A stretch of 64,000 nucleotides of DNA from JACCXG01 sp963836735 (GCA_963836735.1 CAWIKP010000011.1:34491-98490), one strand, 5' to 3'. Shown: positions 49,871 to 58,980, counted from the first letter of the stretch. Numbers and translations: made by a program. Notes: generated from the letters alone by a model not told the origin.

Positions 49871-50466
49871 GGCGGTCCGGACTCGCGGCCGGCGGTCATC
49901 CGGCGATACAGCCACGCCCGCGCCGCCTGCCATTCGCGGGTGACCGTCGCCCGCGAAATCGACAGCACCTCGGCGACTTCCTGTTCAGTCAGACCGGCGA
50001 AGTATCGCAGCTCGATGATGGTGGCCAGGCGCTGGTCGAACGTCGTGAGCTCGTCGAGCGCCTGATCGAGCGCGAGCAGATCGCAGCTGCGCGGCTCCGC
50101 CGCTCCGATCGCCTCGTCCAGCGCCACCTGGAAGGCGCGCCGCGGGCGCTTCGCGGCGGCGCGGGCGCGGGCGTGATCCACGAGCACCCGCCGCATCAAT
50201 TGCGCGGCGATGCCCAGGAAGTGGGCGCGGTTCTGCCAGGTCACGCGCTGCTGCCCGACCAGCTTGAGGTAGACCTCGTTCACCAGCGCGGTCGGCTGGA
50301 GCGTGTGTCCCGCGGCTTCATGACGCAGGAAGCCCGCGGCTTGCTGCCGCAGCTCGCGGTACATGAGCGGCAGGAGGTCGTCGCGCGCCTGCTGATCGCC
50401 CTTGCCCCAGGCGCGCAGCAGCCCGCTCACGTCGCTCGATGGCCCGGACACGGTGGAATGAGGCAT
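49867..50466 (-). CDS. ECF sigma factor, TIGR02999-like
   Basis: 199-aa sigma-70 of the ECF class: region 2 (LLPLMYRELRQQAAGFLRHE, LQPTALVNEVYLKLVG, RAHFLGIAAQLMRRVLVDHA) and region 4 (LATIIELRYFAGLTEQEVAEVLSISRATVTREWQAARAWL). It carries the HTLQPTALVNEVY element common to the Acidobacterial kinase-linked group. Coupled to the downstream kinase by a 4-bp overlap and lacking an anti-sigma gene, so activation by phosphorylation is the likely mode. A 50-bp gap separates its start from the divergent propeller-protein gene. Confidence 0.93.
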   Translation of the reverse strand: MPHSTVSGPSSDVSGLLRAWGKGDQQARDDLLPLMYRELRQQAAGFLRHEAAGHTLQPTALVNEVYLKLVGQQRVTWQNRAHFLGIAAQLMRRVLVDHARARAAAKRPRRAFQVALDEAIGAAEPRSCDLLALDQALDELTTFDQRLATIIELRYFAGLTEQEVAEVLSISRATVTREWQAARAWLYRRMTAGRESGPP

Positions 50467-50516
50467 TTTGGCACAAGTCTACGCGTTAGACGGCAGCCGC
50501 ATTCGTAGGAGGAGTC

Positions 50517-51642
50517 ATGCGCAAGCGAGCACTCTGGGCTGGAGCACTACCGGCAATTGCCCTCGCAGCGCCGCCATATTCGACCCGCTCACCGCGTCCA
50601 CGAGAGAGGTCCAGGAAGGGGTGAACGGCACGATCTGGGTCGCCAATCGCGTACCACGCCAGCGACCGCCGATACCATCCGCGCGTTCGACACCCGGACC
50701 GGGGACGTCACCCACGAGGTCCACATGAATCCCGGCTCGATGCCGGGCGACCTTGCTGTCGCGAAAGGCAAGGTCTACGTGTCCGAGGAGCGCGGACCGA
50801 AGCCAGCCGTCGCCATCGTCGATGCCGGAACCGGGGATATCCTCGGCCGCATCTTCACGGACCTGAATTCCCGGCCGCACCACGTGCACGCCAGCGCCGG
50901 CGGGAATCTCGTCGCGGTCGGGCTCTACGGGACCGACGATGTGCTGGTGATCGATACCCAGGACGACAGCACCATGAGGTGGGATACGGACACGGCCCAG
51001 GGCCATGAGTCCGGCCGCATCCATGCGGCAGTGTTCTCCAACGACGAGAGCACGCTGTATCTGGCTGACGAGGCAGGCAACCAGGTGATTGCGATGGACC
51101 CGCGGACCGGGACCGTGTTCTGGCGTCTCGGCGTTCCTGCCGTCCACGAGCTGGCGGTAACGCACAACCAGAAGCTGCTCTATGTCAGCCGGCGCGGTGC
51201 GAACCAGCTGGCCATGGTTCGCCTGCACCCGGAGGCGGAGGTGCAGCCTGACGGCTACGACGACGTGCTCCAGCTCGGTCTGCCGGACACGCTGCGGCTC
51301 TCCGCCAACGAGCAGCTGCTGACGGTGGGATTACGCACCTCCCCGGCTCGGCTCGCGGTCGTCGATACCCGCGTGCTCGAGGCGTGCGATGGCGGCCCCT
51401 GTCCGCAGGCCGTCAACTACGTCCTGCTCGACCCCAGTGGAGCGCCAGGCACGATCGGGGGACATCAATGGACTGCGCCGGGCGGCCGCTACACGTGGGC
51501 ATCCTTCGAGGGTTCAGGCGCCGGCGTCGTGCTGATCGATCACCAGGATGGCAGTCGCGTTGTGACGACCCTGAGCTATCCCGGGCAGCCACACGGAGTC
51601 GACCACAATCAACCCAGTGGCGTGTATCAGCTGAATCACTAG
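50517..51642 (+). CDS. YVTN-type beta-propeller protein
   Basis: Exported propeller protein of about 374 aa. ATG 50517 follows GGAGGAG; the signal peptide (MRKRALWAGALPAIALAA) is followed by frame changes near 50572 and 50655 that recover FDPLTASTREVQEGVNGTIW and DTIRAFDTRTGDV. YVTN-like repeats include MPGDLAVAKGKVYVSEE, HHVHASAGGNLVAVGLYG, STLYLADEAGNQVIAMD and KLLYVSRRGANQLAMV. No active-site motif; may be a binding or scaffold protein. Divergent from the ECF sigma factor, which could control it. Confidence 0.8.
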
Positions 51643-51715
51643 CGGATACGCGCCACCAGTGTCGCGACCAGCGGCAAGCCGTGGGAACGGACGCAGGGCT
51701 CGGGTCCTGCGTCCA

Positions 51716-52375
51716 TCAGCGCCTGGGCCGCCGCAGCAGCACCTCCGCAATCGCGCCGAGGACGCGCGTAGCTGTCCTGCGTTTGTCACCGCGTGGCAGC
51801 CGCGGCTCTTCTGCGGCAACGGGCCCGTCCTCTCTGTCGTAGACGTCCCCGTCTCCGACCCGCCGGGCGAACATGAACCGGTCAGCCCAGTACTCCTCGC
51901 TGAGGTCGTCCCGTCGAACTCTCCCGTGCCGCTTGCTGGCGTTGATCATGACCCCGCCGCCTTCGTAGATGCCGACGTGGGTGACCAGCGAACGCCGGTC
52001 ATCGGTCGAGAAGAAGACCAGGTCACCCCGACGCAGCCGCCGGGTGGCATCACCGACCTGTGACTGGCTTATCGCCCGCCGCGGCAGATCGATGCCGACT
52101 TCCCGATAGATGTACTGCGTCAGGCCGGAGCAGTCGAAGGCGCGCGGACCTTCGGCGCCCCAGACGTACGGCTTGCCAATCAAAGCTGCGGCAAGTTCGA
52201 CGGCATCCGTCGCCGACGCAGGGATAGTGAAGACCGCGAGAGACAGAGGTATCGCGTACGCGACTCGTAGTGTCACGGCGACCTGCTTGTAGGGGGACAG
52301 GTTGGGGCTCGCGACAGGCGCGAAGGCAAAACGAGCGCCAACGTCCGCGACGCCGAATGCGCAGTTGACGCGCAA
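51716..52375 (-). CDS. NlpC/P60 cell-wall peptidase
   Basis: C40-family endopeptidase that would cut peptidoglycan stem peptides. Seen: ALIGKPYVWGAEGPRAFDCS with catalytic Cys, LTQYIYREVGIDLPRRA, GDLVFFSTDDR, catalytic His in VTHVGIYEGGG, and INASKRHGRV as the third polar site. A hydrophobic segment (AYAIPLSLAVFTIPASA) acts as signal. The first codon at 52375 is TTG and lies one base after the preceding stop; a GTG at 52276 would place the signal correctly, so the start is uncertain. Arg-rich tail. Confidence 0.88.
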   Translation of the reverse strand: MRVNCAFGVADVGARFAFAPVASPNLSPYKQVAVTLRVAYAIPLSLAVFTIPASATDAVELAAALIGKPYVWGAEGPRAFDCSGLTQYIYREVGIDLPRRAISQSQVGDATRRLRRGDLVFFSTDDRRSLVTHVGIYEGGGVMINASKRHGRVRRDDLSEEYWADRFMFARRVGDGDVYDREDGPVAAEEPRLPRGDKRRTATRVLGAIAEVLLRRPRR

Positions 52376-52721
52376 TCAGCCGGCGCCGGGTGCGGAAGAG
52401 CTGTCGCGCCGAAGGGACGTTGGGGGCCGCGGGCGGGACGCGCCGTAAAGAGAAGGTCAGGTACTCGGCGAACACCTCGTCGAGGTAGCAGAAGAGCCAC
52501 CGCTCGCCGGGCTCGGCGGAGGCAATCACCGGGTGACGGCTGGTGTGCGCGTGCTCGCTGGCGTGACGATTCGGCGAGGAATCGCAGCACAGCGTGACGC
52601 CGCAGGCCTGGCACGTCCGCAGATGAACCCACGTATCGCCACTCTTGACGCATGCCTCGCATACGCGGGCGCCAGGCGGCTTCACCTCGTCAATCTGAAG
52701 GATGTCGGCGCACAGCTCCAT
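52376..52721 (-). CDS. UBP-type zinc-finger protein
   Basis: About 115-aa protein with a UBP (BUZ) zinc finger: Cys/His ligands in order in CADILQ, VCEACVKSGDTW, CQACGVTLCCDSS, NRHASEHAHTSRHPV and ERWLFCYLDEVF. Bacterial members of the family are small and unrelated to deubiquitination. The N-terminus is clear (ATG 52721). The C-terminal end is not: the frame stays open past 52376 into the peptidase gene, and the stop at 52376 is reached only with a one-base shift, probably an indel. Confidence 0.7.
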
Positions 52722-52764
52722 GTCTGCTCCCGCCGCGGACGGAGCAATCCGCTTGCCGTTCGTG

Positions 52765-52814
52765 GAACGGGTCTTCAGACCGTTCGATGTAGGGGCGGGT
52801 CTTCAGACCCGCCC
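52765..52814. repeat. Two adjacent copies of a GTCTTCAGAC-centred palindrome
   Basis: GAACGG-GTCTTCAGAC-CGTTC (52765-52785) and GGGCGGGTCT-TC-AGACCCGCCC (52793-52814). The second matches 22351-22372. It contains the stop codon of the class V PLP enzyme gene (ending 52803), so its last residues (GLGRV) are encoded by the repeat. Confidence 0.85.
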
Positions 52815-54140
52815 GAGCCCTGCTGATGACCTGCAGATGTCGGTCACAAGAGCCATCAATCGATCGAGATCTTCCTCGCTGGTCGCGAGCCCGATCGAGG
52901 CCCGCAGGGCGCCCACGGGGGTATCACCCAGACAGGAGCGAAAACGCGGGATCGTGAAGGGCCCATTCAGGCACGCGCGGGCGCGGACCGCGTCGATGCC
53001 GAAGGCATGCTCCGCCGCGCCGGGATTGCAGAAGCAGCCGCCGCGAATGGCGATCCCACGATCGCGGGCTGCATGCTCGACCGTTTCGTACTCGACGACC
53101 TGGGTGCCCCGCGTGATGTTGAAGGCGATCGTGCCTCCGCGCGCGGCCATCTGACGCGGACCGTAGACGATGGCGCGGCTGCCCGGCGCCGTCAACCGGT
53201 CGAGCAGCGACGCCGTCAGGCGTTCCACGTGCTCGCCTATGCGCTCGACGCCGATGCTCTCGAACCACGCCACACCATCGCAGACCGCGGGCATTGCCAG
53301 GAAGTTCGGCGTGCCATCCTCGAACGCCGGGGCGCCATCCTGCAGGCGCGCGCGCCGGTTCTGCACCGAGACGAACTGAACCGTCCCGCCGGCAAAATAG
53401 CTTCGCCGCAGACACGACATGGCATCGCGCCGGACGACCAGTGCTCCCACGCCGGCCGGGTAGCCGAAGATCTTGTAGAACGACAGGGCGACGAAGTCCG
53501 CCGGCGTCTCGGTCAGCGACAGCCGGCTGGTCGACAGATAGGCAGCGGCGTCGAGCAGCACGCGATACCCACGCTCCCGGGCCGCTTCGACCCAATCGAG
53601 CGGATGCCTGACGCCGGAAAAATTCGACTGCGCCGGAAAGGCAAAGACGGACGGCGATGTCGTGGCGGGCAGGAACGGACGAGGATCGACAGCACGGAGC
53701 TCGGCATCGAGCGGGACGTAGTCGATGGCTGCCCCGCGCCGCCGGGCACGAACGCGAATCCCGTTCACCGAGTTGTGATTGTCGGCCGTCAGCACGAACC
53801 GCGAGCCGGAACCAAATGGGAAGGACTCCGCGACCACGCGCAGCGCGCCGCTGGCATTCGCGGTGAAGATCACTTCGTAGTCGCGCGCATCGGCGTCGAG
53901 CATCTCGAGGGTGCGGGCACGCGCTTCATCGAGCGCCGCGGTCGCCTGACGCGACGGCGTGCTCTCGGAATGCGGGTTCCCGGTCACACGCCTCGCGAGC
54001 CGGCTGGCGTCGCGCCTGACGAGCGATTGCGGGTAGAGCGCGGCGCCTGCGTAGTCGAGGTAACTGCAGCCCGTTCGATCGAGGCGCGAGAACTCCCGCG
54101 TGCGGAGCGCCGCGATGTCCACGCCGGCGCGCATCAGCAT
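52803..54140 (-). CDS. Class V PLP aminotransferase / Moco-sulfurase-like enzyme
   Basis: About 445-aa fold-type I PLP enzyme of the cysteine desulfurase / molybdenum-cofactor sulfurase kind. Seen: YLDYAGAALYPQSLVR at the N-terminus, FTANASGALRVVAESFPFG, LDAAAYLSTSRLSL, the Schiff-base Lys in ALSFYKIFGYPAGVGALVVR, and a C-terminal Cys motif RGGCFCNPGAAE that would carry the persulfide. ATG 54140 (or 54134) overlaps the stop of the YeeE-rhodanese gene. It is the last of four coupled genes whose other products handle or import sulfur. Substrate could be cysteine; Moco sulfuration is a possibility. Confidence 0.88.
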   Translation of the reverse strand: MLMRAGVDIAALRTREFSRLDRTGCSYLDYAGAALYPQSLVRRDASRLARRVTGNPHSESTPSRQATAALDEARARTLEMLDADARDYEVIFTANASGALRVVAESFPFGSGSRFVLTADNHNSVNGIRVRARRRGAAIDYVPLDAELRAVDPRPFLPATTSPSVFAFPAQSNFSGVRHPLDWVEAARERGYRVLLDAAAYLSTSRLSLTETPADFVALSFYKIFGYPAGVGALVVRRDAMSCLRRSYFAGGTVQFVSVQNRRARLQDGAPAFEDGTPNFLAMPAVCDGVAWFESIGVERIGEHVERLTASLLDRLTAPGSRAIVYGPRQMAARGGTIAFNITRGTQVVEYETVEHAARDRGIAIRGGCFCNPGAAEHAFGIDAVRARACLNGPFTIPRFRSCLGDTPVGALRASIGLATSEEDLDRLMALVTDICRSSAGLGRV

Positions 54141-55348
54141 CCGCGCCTCCGGATACCCGCGATGATGCGATCGGTCGAGGACCGGCGCGATGCGGTTTCC
54201 GCGGGCGGTCCGCTCGCGTCTGCCGTGCTGCCGTCGTTCCAGTAACCAACCGGGACTTCTGCTCGCGCGACCCCGTCGCGCGCGACCCCGCCGAAGAACC
54301 GGCTCATTTCCCGGGCGCGGGCAAAGTCGGCGCGCTCCTGCCCGGTCGCGTCGGCTGCCAGCCGCGGCTCCATCACCCGCGCCAGCCACTCGAACAGGCC
54401 TTCGCGCAGGAAGAAGACCCGGCGGTGTCCTCGCATGCGAAGCAGCACCCACGCTTGCGCCGCGTGCGCCCCGCCCTCGGAATACAGGACGATGGTGGCG
54501 TTCCGCGGCAGGGGTTCGCGAGAGAGTGTTTCGATGCTGGCGTGCCGGGCGCCGGGAATGTGCACCCGCGCGAATTCGGAAGGCGTACGAAGGTCGATGA
54601 TCCGTAAGGCCGGATCGCCGGCCATGATCAGGTCCGCGAGATCCGGCGCGGAGATGTGATCGCGCTCGGTTTCGATCTCTGCGGCCAGTGAGCGCGCGTC
54701 GACGTCCTTCAGGTCGACCGCCGCCGCGGCCAGTGCCAGTGCGGCGGCGACGACCGCGAACCCACGATGAACCGGTGTCGCGGCGACGCCGCGTCCTGCG
54801 ATCGCGAAGGCGGCAAGCGCGGCACCCGTCACCACGGCGACCATCGCCCCTCGGGACGTCCCCGCCAGATCGCTCAGGGTGACGCCCCCGAGAGAGGTAC
54901 CGCTGTAGAAGCCCTCGAGCTGTGAGTAGCCCAGGTTGAACAGCAGCACTCCGAGCAGCATGCCGCCGACCACCGCGAAGCCGTCGCCGCGGCCGGTGGC
55001 CGCAGCCACACACGACGTGCCCGGACAGAGACCGGCGAACAGGAATCCGGCGCCGAACAAGGCGCCGCCGGCGAGCTGCGGGAGCACGAAGGTCTCGGGC
55101 AGGTAGACGAGCTGCAGATCGAGCAGACCCCACCGGTCGAGCCAGAATGCCCCGAGCATCGCCGTCAGCAGCGCGCTGAACATCACCTTGAACACGGCGA
55201 GATCGGTCAGGTAGAACTGGCCGGCGAGCTTGCGGGCGCTGCCGAGACCGGCCCGCTCGAGGCACCAGCCAAAGGCGAAGCCGAGGACCGGCGCGGCGAT
55301 GAGTGTGCCGGTCGCGCCGAGCGCCCCGGTCTCGGCAAACGGCATCAT
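54134..55348 (-). CDS. YeeE/YedE half-transporter fused to a rhodanese-like domain
   Basis: About 404 aa. N-half: YeeE/YedE membrane protein (TsuA thiosulfate-transporter-like) with GGALFGAGFLFAGLCPGTSC, the signature Cys of the second YedE half. C-half: rhodanese fold, LRIIDLRTPSEFARVHIPGA and IVLYSEGGAHAAQAWVLL. In place of the catalytic Cys of an active rhodanese (family ...YCxxGxRS) there is Ser (codon at 54479-54481). The tail after LAADATG is Ala/Ser-rich. ATG 55348 overlaps the previous YeeE stop (ATGATG). It would import a sulfur oxyanion or sulfane species and present it to the cytosol. Confidence 0.88.
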   Translation of the reverse strand: MMPFAETGALGATGTLIAAPVLGFAFGWCLERAGLGSARKLAGQFYLTDLAVFKVMFSALLTAMLGAFWLDRWGLLDLQLVYLPETFVLPQLAGGALFGAGFLFAGLCPGTSCVAAATGRGDGFAVVGGMLLGVLLFNLGYSQLEGFYSGTSLGGVTLSDLAGTSRGAMVAVVTGAALAAFAIAGRGVAATPVHRGFAVVAAALALAAAAVDLKDVDARSLAAEIETERDHISAPDLADLIMAGDPALRIIDLRTPSEFARVHIPGARHASIETLSREPLPRNATIVLYSEGGAHAAQAWVLLRMRGHRRVFFLREGLFEWLARVMEPRLAADATGQERADFARAREMSRFFGGVARDGVARAEVPVGYWNDGSTADASGPPAETASRRSSTDRIIAGIRRRGC

Positions 55349-55857
55349 CGCCAGAGCCTTCGCGCCAGCGGCGACAGCGCGTAGCCAGTCGCAAAGCAGG
55401 TCGCGATGAAGATCCAGCTTCCGGCCGCGAGAAGCGCGCCGCCGGTCAGCGCCTGTCCGCTGGTGCACCCGCGCGCGAGCTTTGCGCCGAGGCCCATCAA
55501 CACGCCTCCGGCAATCGCCACGCTCACGCGCCGCGATGGCGAGACGCCTTCACCCCGTTCGATGGTGGCTCTCGTCCGGCCCGCGAACCACGCGGACGCG
55601 AAGCCGCCCGCGATCACGCCGAGGAGCTCGAGCACCAGCCAGTCGTGCAGCGGGCTCGTCAGGCCGTCGGTCAGGTAAGCCGCCGTCGCGGGTGACGCAG
55701 CCGCCTCCGCCCTTCCCTCGACCAAGGCCATGCCCGTCGCGACCACGCTGGCGAACGCGCCGGAGGCGCCGAGGCCGCGTCCGGCGATGGCGTACGCCGC
55801 GAGCAGTACGAGTCCGATTCCCACGCCGGCAACGTAGGGATCGGCGTAGCGCTTCAC
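55345..55857 (-). CDS. YeeE/YedE half-transporter
   Basis: 170-aa membrane protein, the first YedE half: helices VGIGLVLLAAYAIAGRG and LLGVIAGGFASAWFAG, and the signature GAKLARGCTSGQALTGGALL with its conserved Cys. It is complementary to the next gene, which has the PGTSC half; together they match a split TsuA-like transporter. GTG 55857 shares 4 bases with the sulfurtransferase stop (GTGA), so it is translationally coupled. Confidence 0.9.
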   Translation of the reverse strand: MKRYADPYVAGVGIGLVLLAAYAIAGRGLGASGAFASVVATGMALVEGRAEAAASPATAAYLTDGLTSPLHDWLVLELLGVIAGGFASAWFAGRTRATIERGEGVSPSRRVSVAIAGGVLMGLGAKLARGCTSGQALTGGALLAAGSWIFIATCFATGYALSPLARRLWR

Positions 55858-56750
55858 TTCTCCACCGGCCCGCGATCGTTGACCGCCCAGTCCTGGAACG
55901 CGCCGTCGTAGAGCATCACCGGATGCCCCAGCAGCCGCGCGGCGAACATCACGGCGGTTGCCTGCTGACCCACGTGGCAATAGGCGACGATCGTGTCCCC
56001 CGGTTTGACGCCTGCGCGCTCGAACACTGCGCTGAGACGATCGCGATCGAACATCCTGTTCGTATCGGTGACGTCCGTGAACGGAATGTTGATCGCTCCT
56101 CGGATGTGTCCGGCCTTGCCGTTCATCGTCGGTTCGACGCCTTTGTAGAAGACCGGGGCGCGTGCGTCGATCAGCTTGTAACCCTGACGAGACGGGACCG
56201 ATGACACGAACGCGGCGTCGACCACGAGCTTCTCGTGTGTCGGTGTGGCGAGGTTCGCGCGTGCGGCGGGCGGAACCGCCCCGGTCAGCGCCTTCCCGGC
56301 GCGTTTCCACGCAGCCAGGCCGCCGTTCAGCAACGACGTGCGCGCCCCGAGGCCCAGGTAATCGAGCGTGAAGATGATCCGCGTCGCCGACTGGACCAAC
56401 CCCTCCCCGCCGAAATAGACGACAACGCGACTGTCATCCGAGATGCCGAACTGGGAGACCTTTGCGCGCAGCGCGGGCGCGTCGGGCAACTCCAGCATCA
56501 TGTCTTTCATGTTGCTGTGATTGTGCGGCTTGGACACGTCCTCCTCGGTGATCAGTCGTGCGCCGGGAATGTGCTCGCGCCGGTACTCCCCGTCGTCCCC
56601 CACGTGCAGGACGACGAGATCGCGATCGGTCAGATGCCGGGACAACCACTCCGCATCCACGAGCAGCGGCGCGGCACTCTGTGCGCTCGCGGCTGACGCC
56701 GTCAGGATCAGGGTGATGATGAAAGCTGGCGCAAGTGTCCGGGTCGGCAT
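55854..56750 (-). CDS. Exported two-domain sulfurtransferase (thiosulfate/mercaptopyruvate type)
   Basis: 298-aa tandem rhodanese protein. ATG 56750 follows AAGGAG by 7 bases and opens a signal peptide (LAPAFIITLILTASAASA), so it works in the periplasm. First, catalytically idle domain: LLVDAEWLSRHLTDRDLVVL, HIPGARLITEEDV. Second domain: KLIDARAPVFYKGVEPT, GHIRGAINIPFTDV and the active-site loop IVAYCHVGQQATAVMFA with Cys. It should move a sulfane sulfur between thiosulfate or mercaptopyruvate and a thiol. First gene of the coupled operon with two YeeE halves and a PLP enzyme. Confidence 0.93.
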   Translation of the reverse strand: MPTRTLAPAFIITLILTASAASAQSAAPLLVDAEWLSRHLTDRDLVVLHVGDDGEYRREHIPGARLITEEDVSKPHNHSNMKDMMLELPDAPALRAKVSQFGISDDSRVVVYFGGEGLVQSATRIIFTLDYLGLGARTSLLNGGLAAWKRAGKALTGAVPPAARANLATPTHEKLVVDAAFVSSVPSRQGYKLIDARAPVFYKGVEPTMNGKAGHIRGAINIPFTDVTDTNRMFDRDRLSAVFERAGVKPGDTIVAYCHVGQQATAVMFAARLLGHPVMLYDGAFQDWAVNDRGPVEK

Positions 56751-56867
56751 GTGACGCTCCTTCACCGGCATGATGCCGGGCACGACCTGGGAGCCAAAGG
56801 GTTTTGCAGGGAGCGATGAGGGAGTGCTGCGAGTGGGGAGACGGCCGCGGCGAATGGGGGGCAGACC

Positions 56868-57671
56868 CTATCGGAGCCGCGGACGCAGCAACTGCTCGAT
56901 CTGGCCGCGCCGCGATCGGCTCACCGACACTTCCGATCCGTCCGAGAGCGTCAGGTGCAGGCCGCCGCTGTCGTGCATCGTCCGCACTTCGTCGAGGTTG
57001 ACGATGGCGGTGCGGTGCACGCGGCGAAAACGGTGCGGATCGAGGCGCTGCTCGAGCGACGCCATGGACGCGCGCACCATGTGCCGTCCCTGTTTCGTGT
57101 GGATGAGCACGTAATAGTCCTCGGCTTCTATCCACAGGACATCCGCGGTCTTGACGACGATCGACCGCTCTCCTTCCCTGAATGCGAGCCGCTGCAGATA
57201 GCCGGCCTGGCCGGTCGGCAGCACCGGCGGCGTGGTGCCGCTCTCCTCCTGCCGCAGTTCCGCAGAGATATGAGCGACCTGGTTCGCGAGCTCGCCGAGC
57301 CGGCGTTCACGAACCCGGCGCTTGGCGCGTTCGACCGCCTCACCGAATCGCCGATCCGAGAACGGCTTGAGCACGTAGTCGACGGCGCTGACGTCGAAGG
57401 CCTGCGTCGCGTAGCTGCTGTAGGCGGTGATGAAGACCACGACCGGACCACGCGGGTCCAGGCTATCAGCCACCTCGAGGCCGTTCGAGCCAGGCATTTC
57501 GATGTCGAGGAAGGCGATGTCGGGCCGCAGGCGCGCGATGCTGTCGCGGGCGGAGGCGGAATCGGCACATTCGATCACCGACTCGATGTCCGGATCGGCG
57601 CGAAGCAGCGTGGCCACCATTTCTCGCGCCAGCTGCTCGTCATCAGCCACGAGCGCGCGAAACCGGGTCAT
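56868..57671 (-). CDS. LytTR-type response regulator
   Basis: 267-aa regulator: receiver with LVADDEQLAREM, phospho-Asp in IAFLDIEMPGSNGLEV, Thr/Ser-Tyr region FITAYSSYATQAF and Lys in DYVLKPFSDRRF; then a linker and a LytTR DNA-binding domain (SIVVKTADVLWIEAEDYYVL, RASMASLEQRLDPHRFRRVH, VSVSRSRRGQIEQLL). ATG 57671 lies 5 bases after the stop of the kinase gene, so both are in one operon. Confidence 0.94.
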   Translation of the reverse strand: MTRFRALVADDEQLAREMVATLLRADPDIESVIECADSASARDSIARLRPDIAFLDIEMPGSNGLEVADSLDPRGPVVVFITAYSSYATQAFDVSAVDYVLKPFSDRRFGEAVERAKRRVRERRLGELANQVAHISAELRQEESGTTPPVLPTGQAGYLQRLAFREGERSIVVKTADVLWIEAEDYYVLIHTKQGRHMVRASMASLEQRLDPHRFRRVHRTAIVNLDEVRTMHDSGGLHLTLSDGSEVSVSRSRRGQIEQLLRPRLR

Positions 57672-57676
57672 CTTAG

Positions 57677-58831
57677 TCAAGCGGCACTGTGACCAGCGCG
57701 TTCCACCACCGGCGAACGCGGCACAAACACGTCGACGACGGTGCCGCCGGAGTCGCCGGGGCGCACGTCCAGGCTGGCCAGATCCCCATACAGCTGCTTC
57801 AAGCGCGAGGCGGTGTTGCGGAGGCCGGTGCCCGCATTGCGGGTGACGTCGAAACCGGGCGGCAGGCCGGCGCCCCCGTCCGAGACACGCAGGTGAAGAC
57901 TCGCGCCGGAAAGGCGCGCGGAGATCGTCACCTCGCAGCGCCCCGGCTGTGGCGCAGCCCCATGGCGGATGGCGTTCTCGACGAGAGGCTGCAGCAGCAG
58001 CGTCGGCACCGGCACCGCGAGCGAGGCTTCGTCCATGTCCCAGCGGATGTCGAGTCGATCGGCGAAGCGCTCGCGCTGAAGATCGACGTAGCGGCGCACG
58101 AAGTCGACTTCGGTCGAGAGCGGCACGAGATGATCGCGAGGGCCGTCCACCGTGGCGCGCATCAGCTCGCTCAGGCCGAGCAGCATCTCGAGCGCTCTGG
58201 GGTTGTCCTTCACCCGGATCAGTGCGGCAATCGAGTTGAGGGTGTTGAACAGGAAATGCGGATGGATCTCCAGCCGCAGCGCCTCGAGCTGCGCCCGCGC
58301 CAGCTCCACTTCGAGGCGCGCCTCGCGACGCTCGAGCGCGCGCGTCCGGTGGCGGGCGCCGATGGCGCTCCCTGCCGCCAGCAGCAGCCCGAAGACGAGC
58401 AGGTCGATCACCAGCATCGAGGGAATCTGCCCGATGAACGCCTGCCCGAACGTCGGCCCCGGGAGCGGCAGGAACGGCTGAAACCAGACCGTGAGCTGCG
58501 CGGTGACGATCATGTGCGCCACGCACAACCCGGCGCCGGTCAACGCAACCCGGACAGCCCGGCCGGTAGGCCGGGGCTCGATCGAAGAACGACTGCCGAG
58601 GCGCAGGACGAAGGCGGCCGTCAACCCCCAGAAGCACCAGATGCTCACGTGCCACGCCAGCATGCGCGTGAACGCATGCCCGTGAGTGAGCATCGACAAG
58701 TACACCTGGGCCGCCATGGCGGTGCCAATTGCCGCGGCGGCGCCACAGCCCACGAGCGTCACCCTGCGCGCATCGAGGCCAAGGGTGTCCGCAGTCGGAT
58801 CGTCGTATGTCGGAAGTGGCGGATTGGCCAC
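57677..58831 (-). CDS. LytS/HisKA_7-type sensor histidine kinase
   Basis: 384-aa membrane kinase. About four N-terminal helices (LVGCGAAAAIGTAMAAQVYL, VALTGAGLCVAHMIVTAQLTV, MLVIDLLVFGLLLAAGS), coiled linker, then the His_kinase phospho-acceptor QLEALRLEIHPHFLFNTLNS, PLSTEVDFVRRYVDLQRERF, and ATPase boxes LLQPLVENAIRHG and NAGTGLRNTASRLKQLYG. GTG start at 58831. Cognate of the LytTR regulator by overlapping position. Signal unknown. Confidence 0.93.
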   Translation of the reverse strand: MANPPLPTYDDPTADTLGLDARRVTLVGCGAAAAIGTAMAAQVYLSMLTHGHAFTRMLAWHVSIWCFWGLTAAFVLRLGSRSSIEPRPTGRAVRVALTGAGLCVAHMIVTAQLTVWFQPFLPLPGPTFGQAFIGQIPSMLVIDLLVFGLLLAAGSAIGARHRTRALERREARLEVELARAQLEALRLEIHPHFLFNTLNSIAALIRVKDNPRALEMLLGLSELMRATVDGPRDHLVPLSTEVDFVRRYVDLQRERFADRLDIRWDMDEASLAVPVPTLLLQPLVENAIRHGAAPQPGRCEVTISARLSGASLHLRVSDGGAGLPPGFDVTRNAGTGLRNTASRLKQLYGDLASLDVRPGDSGGTVVDVFVPRSPVVERAGHSAA

Positions 58832-58980
58832 GGTCGTCAGCTACAGTACGCGCTCTCCGACTGAGCCGCAATCGGCTTTGCAGCCAGCGGGGCCGGACCG
58901 GCGGCGAATGGTTGGCCGGAGGTGGCGGGCGGGTGCCTCGCGCGGTCAGGCGCTCGGCCGCACGGCCCGACTTCGCTCCT

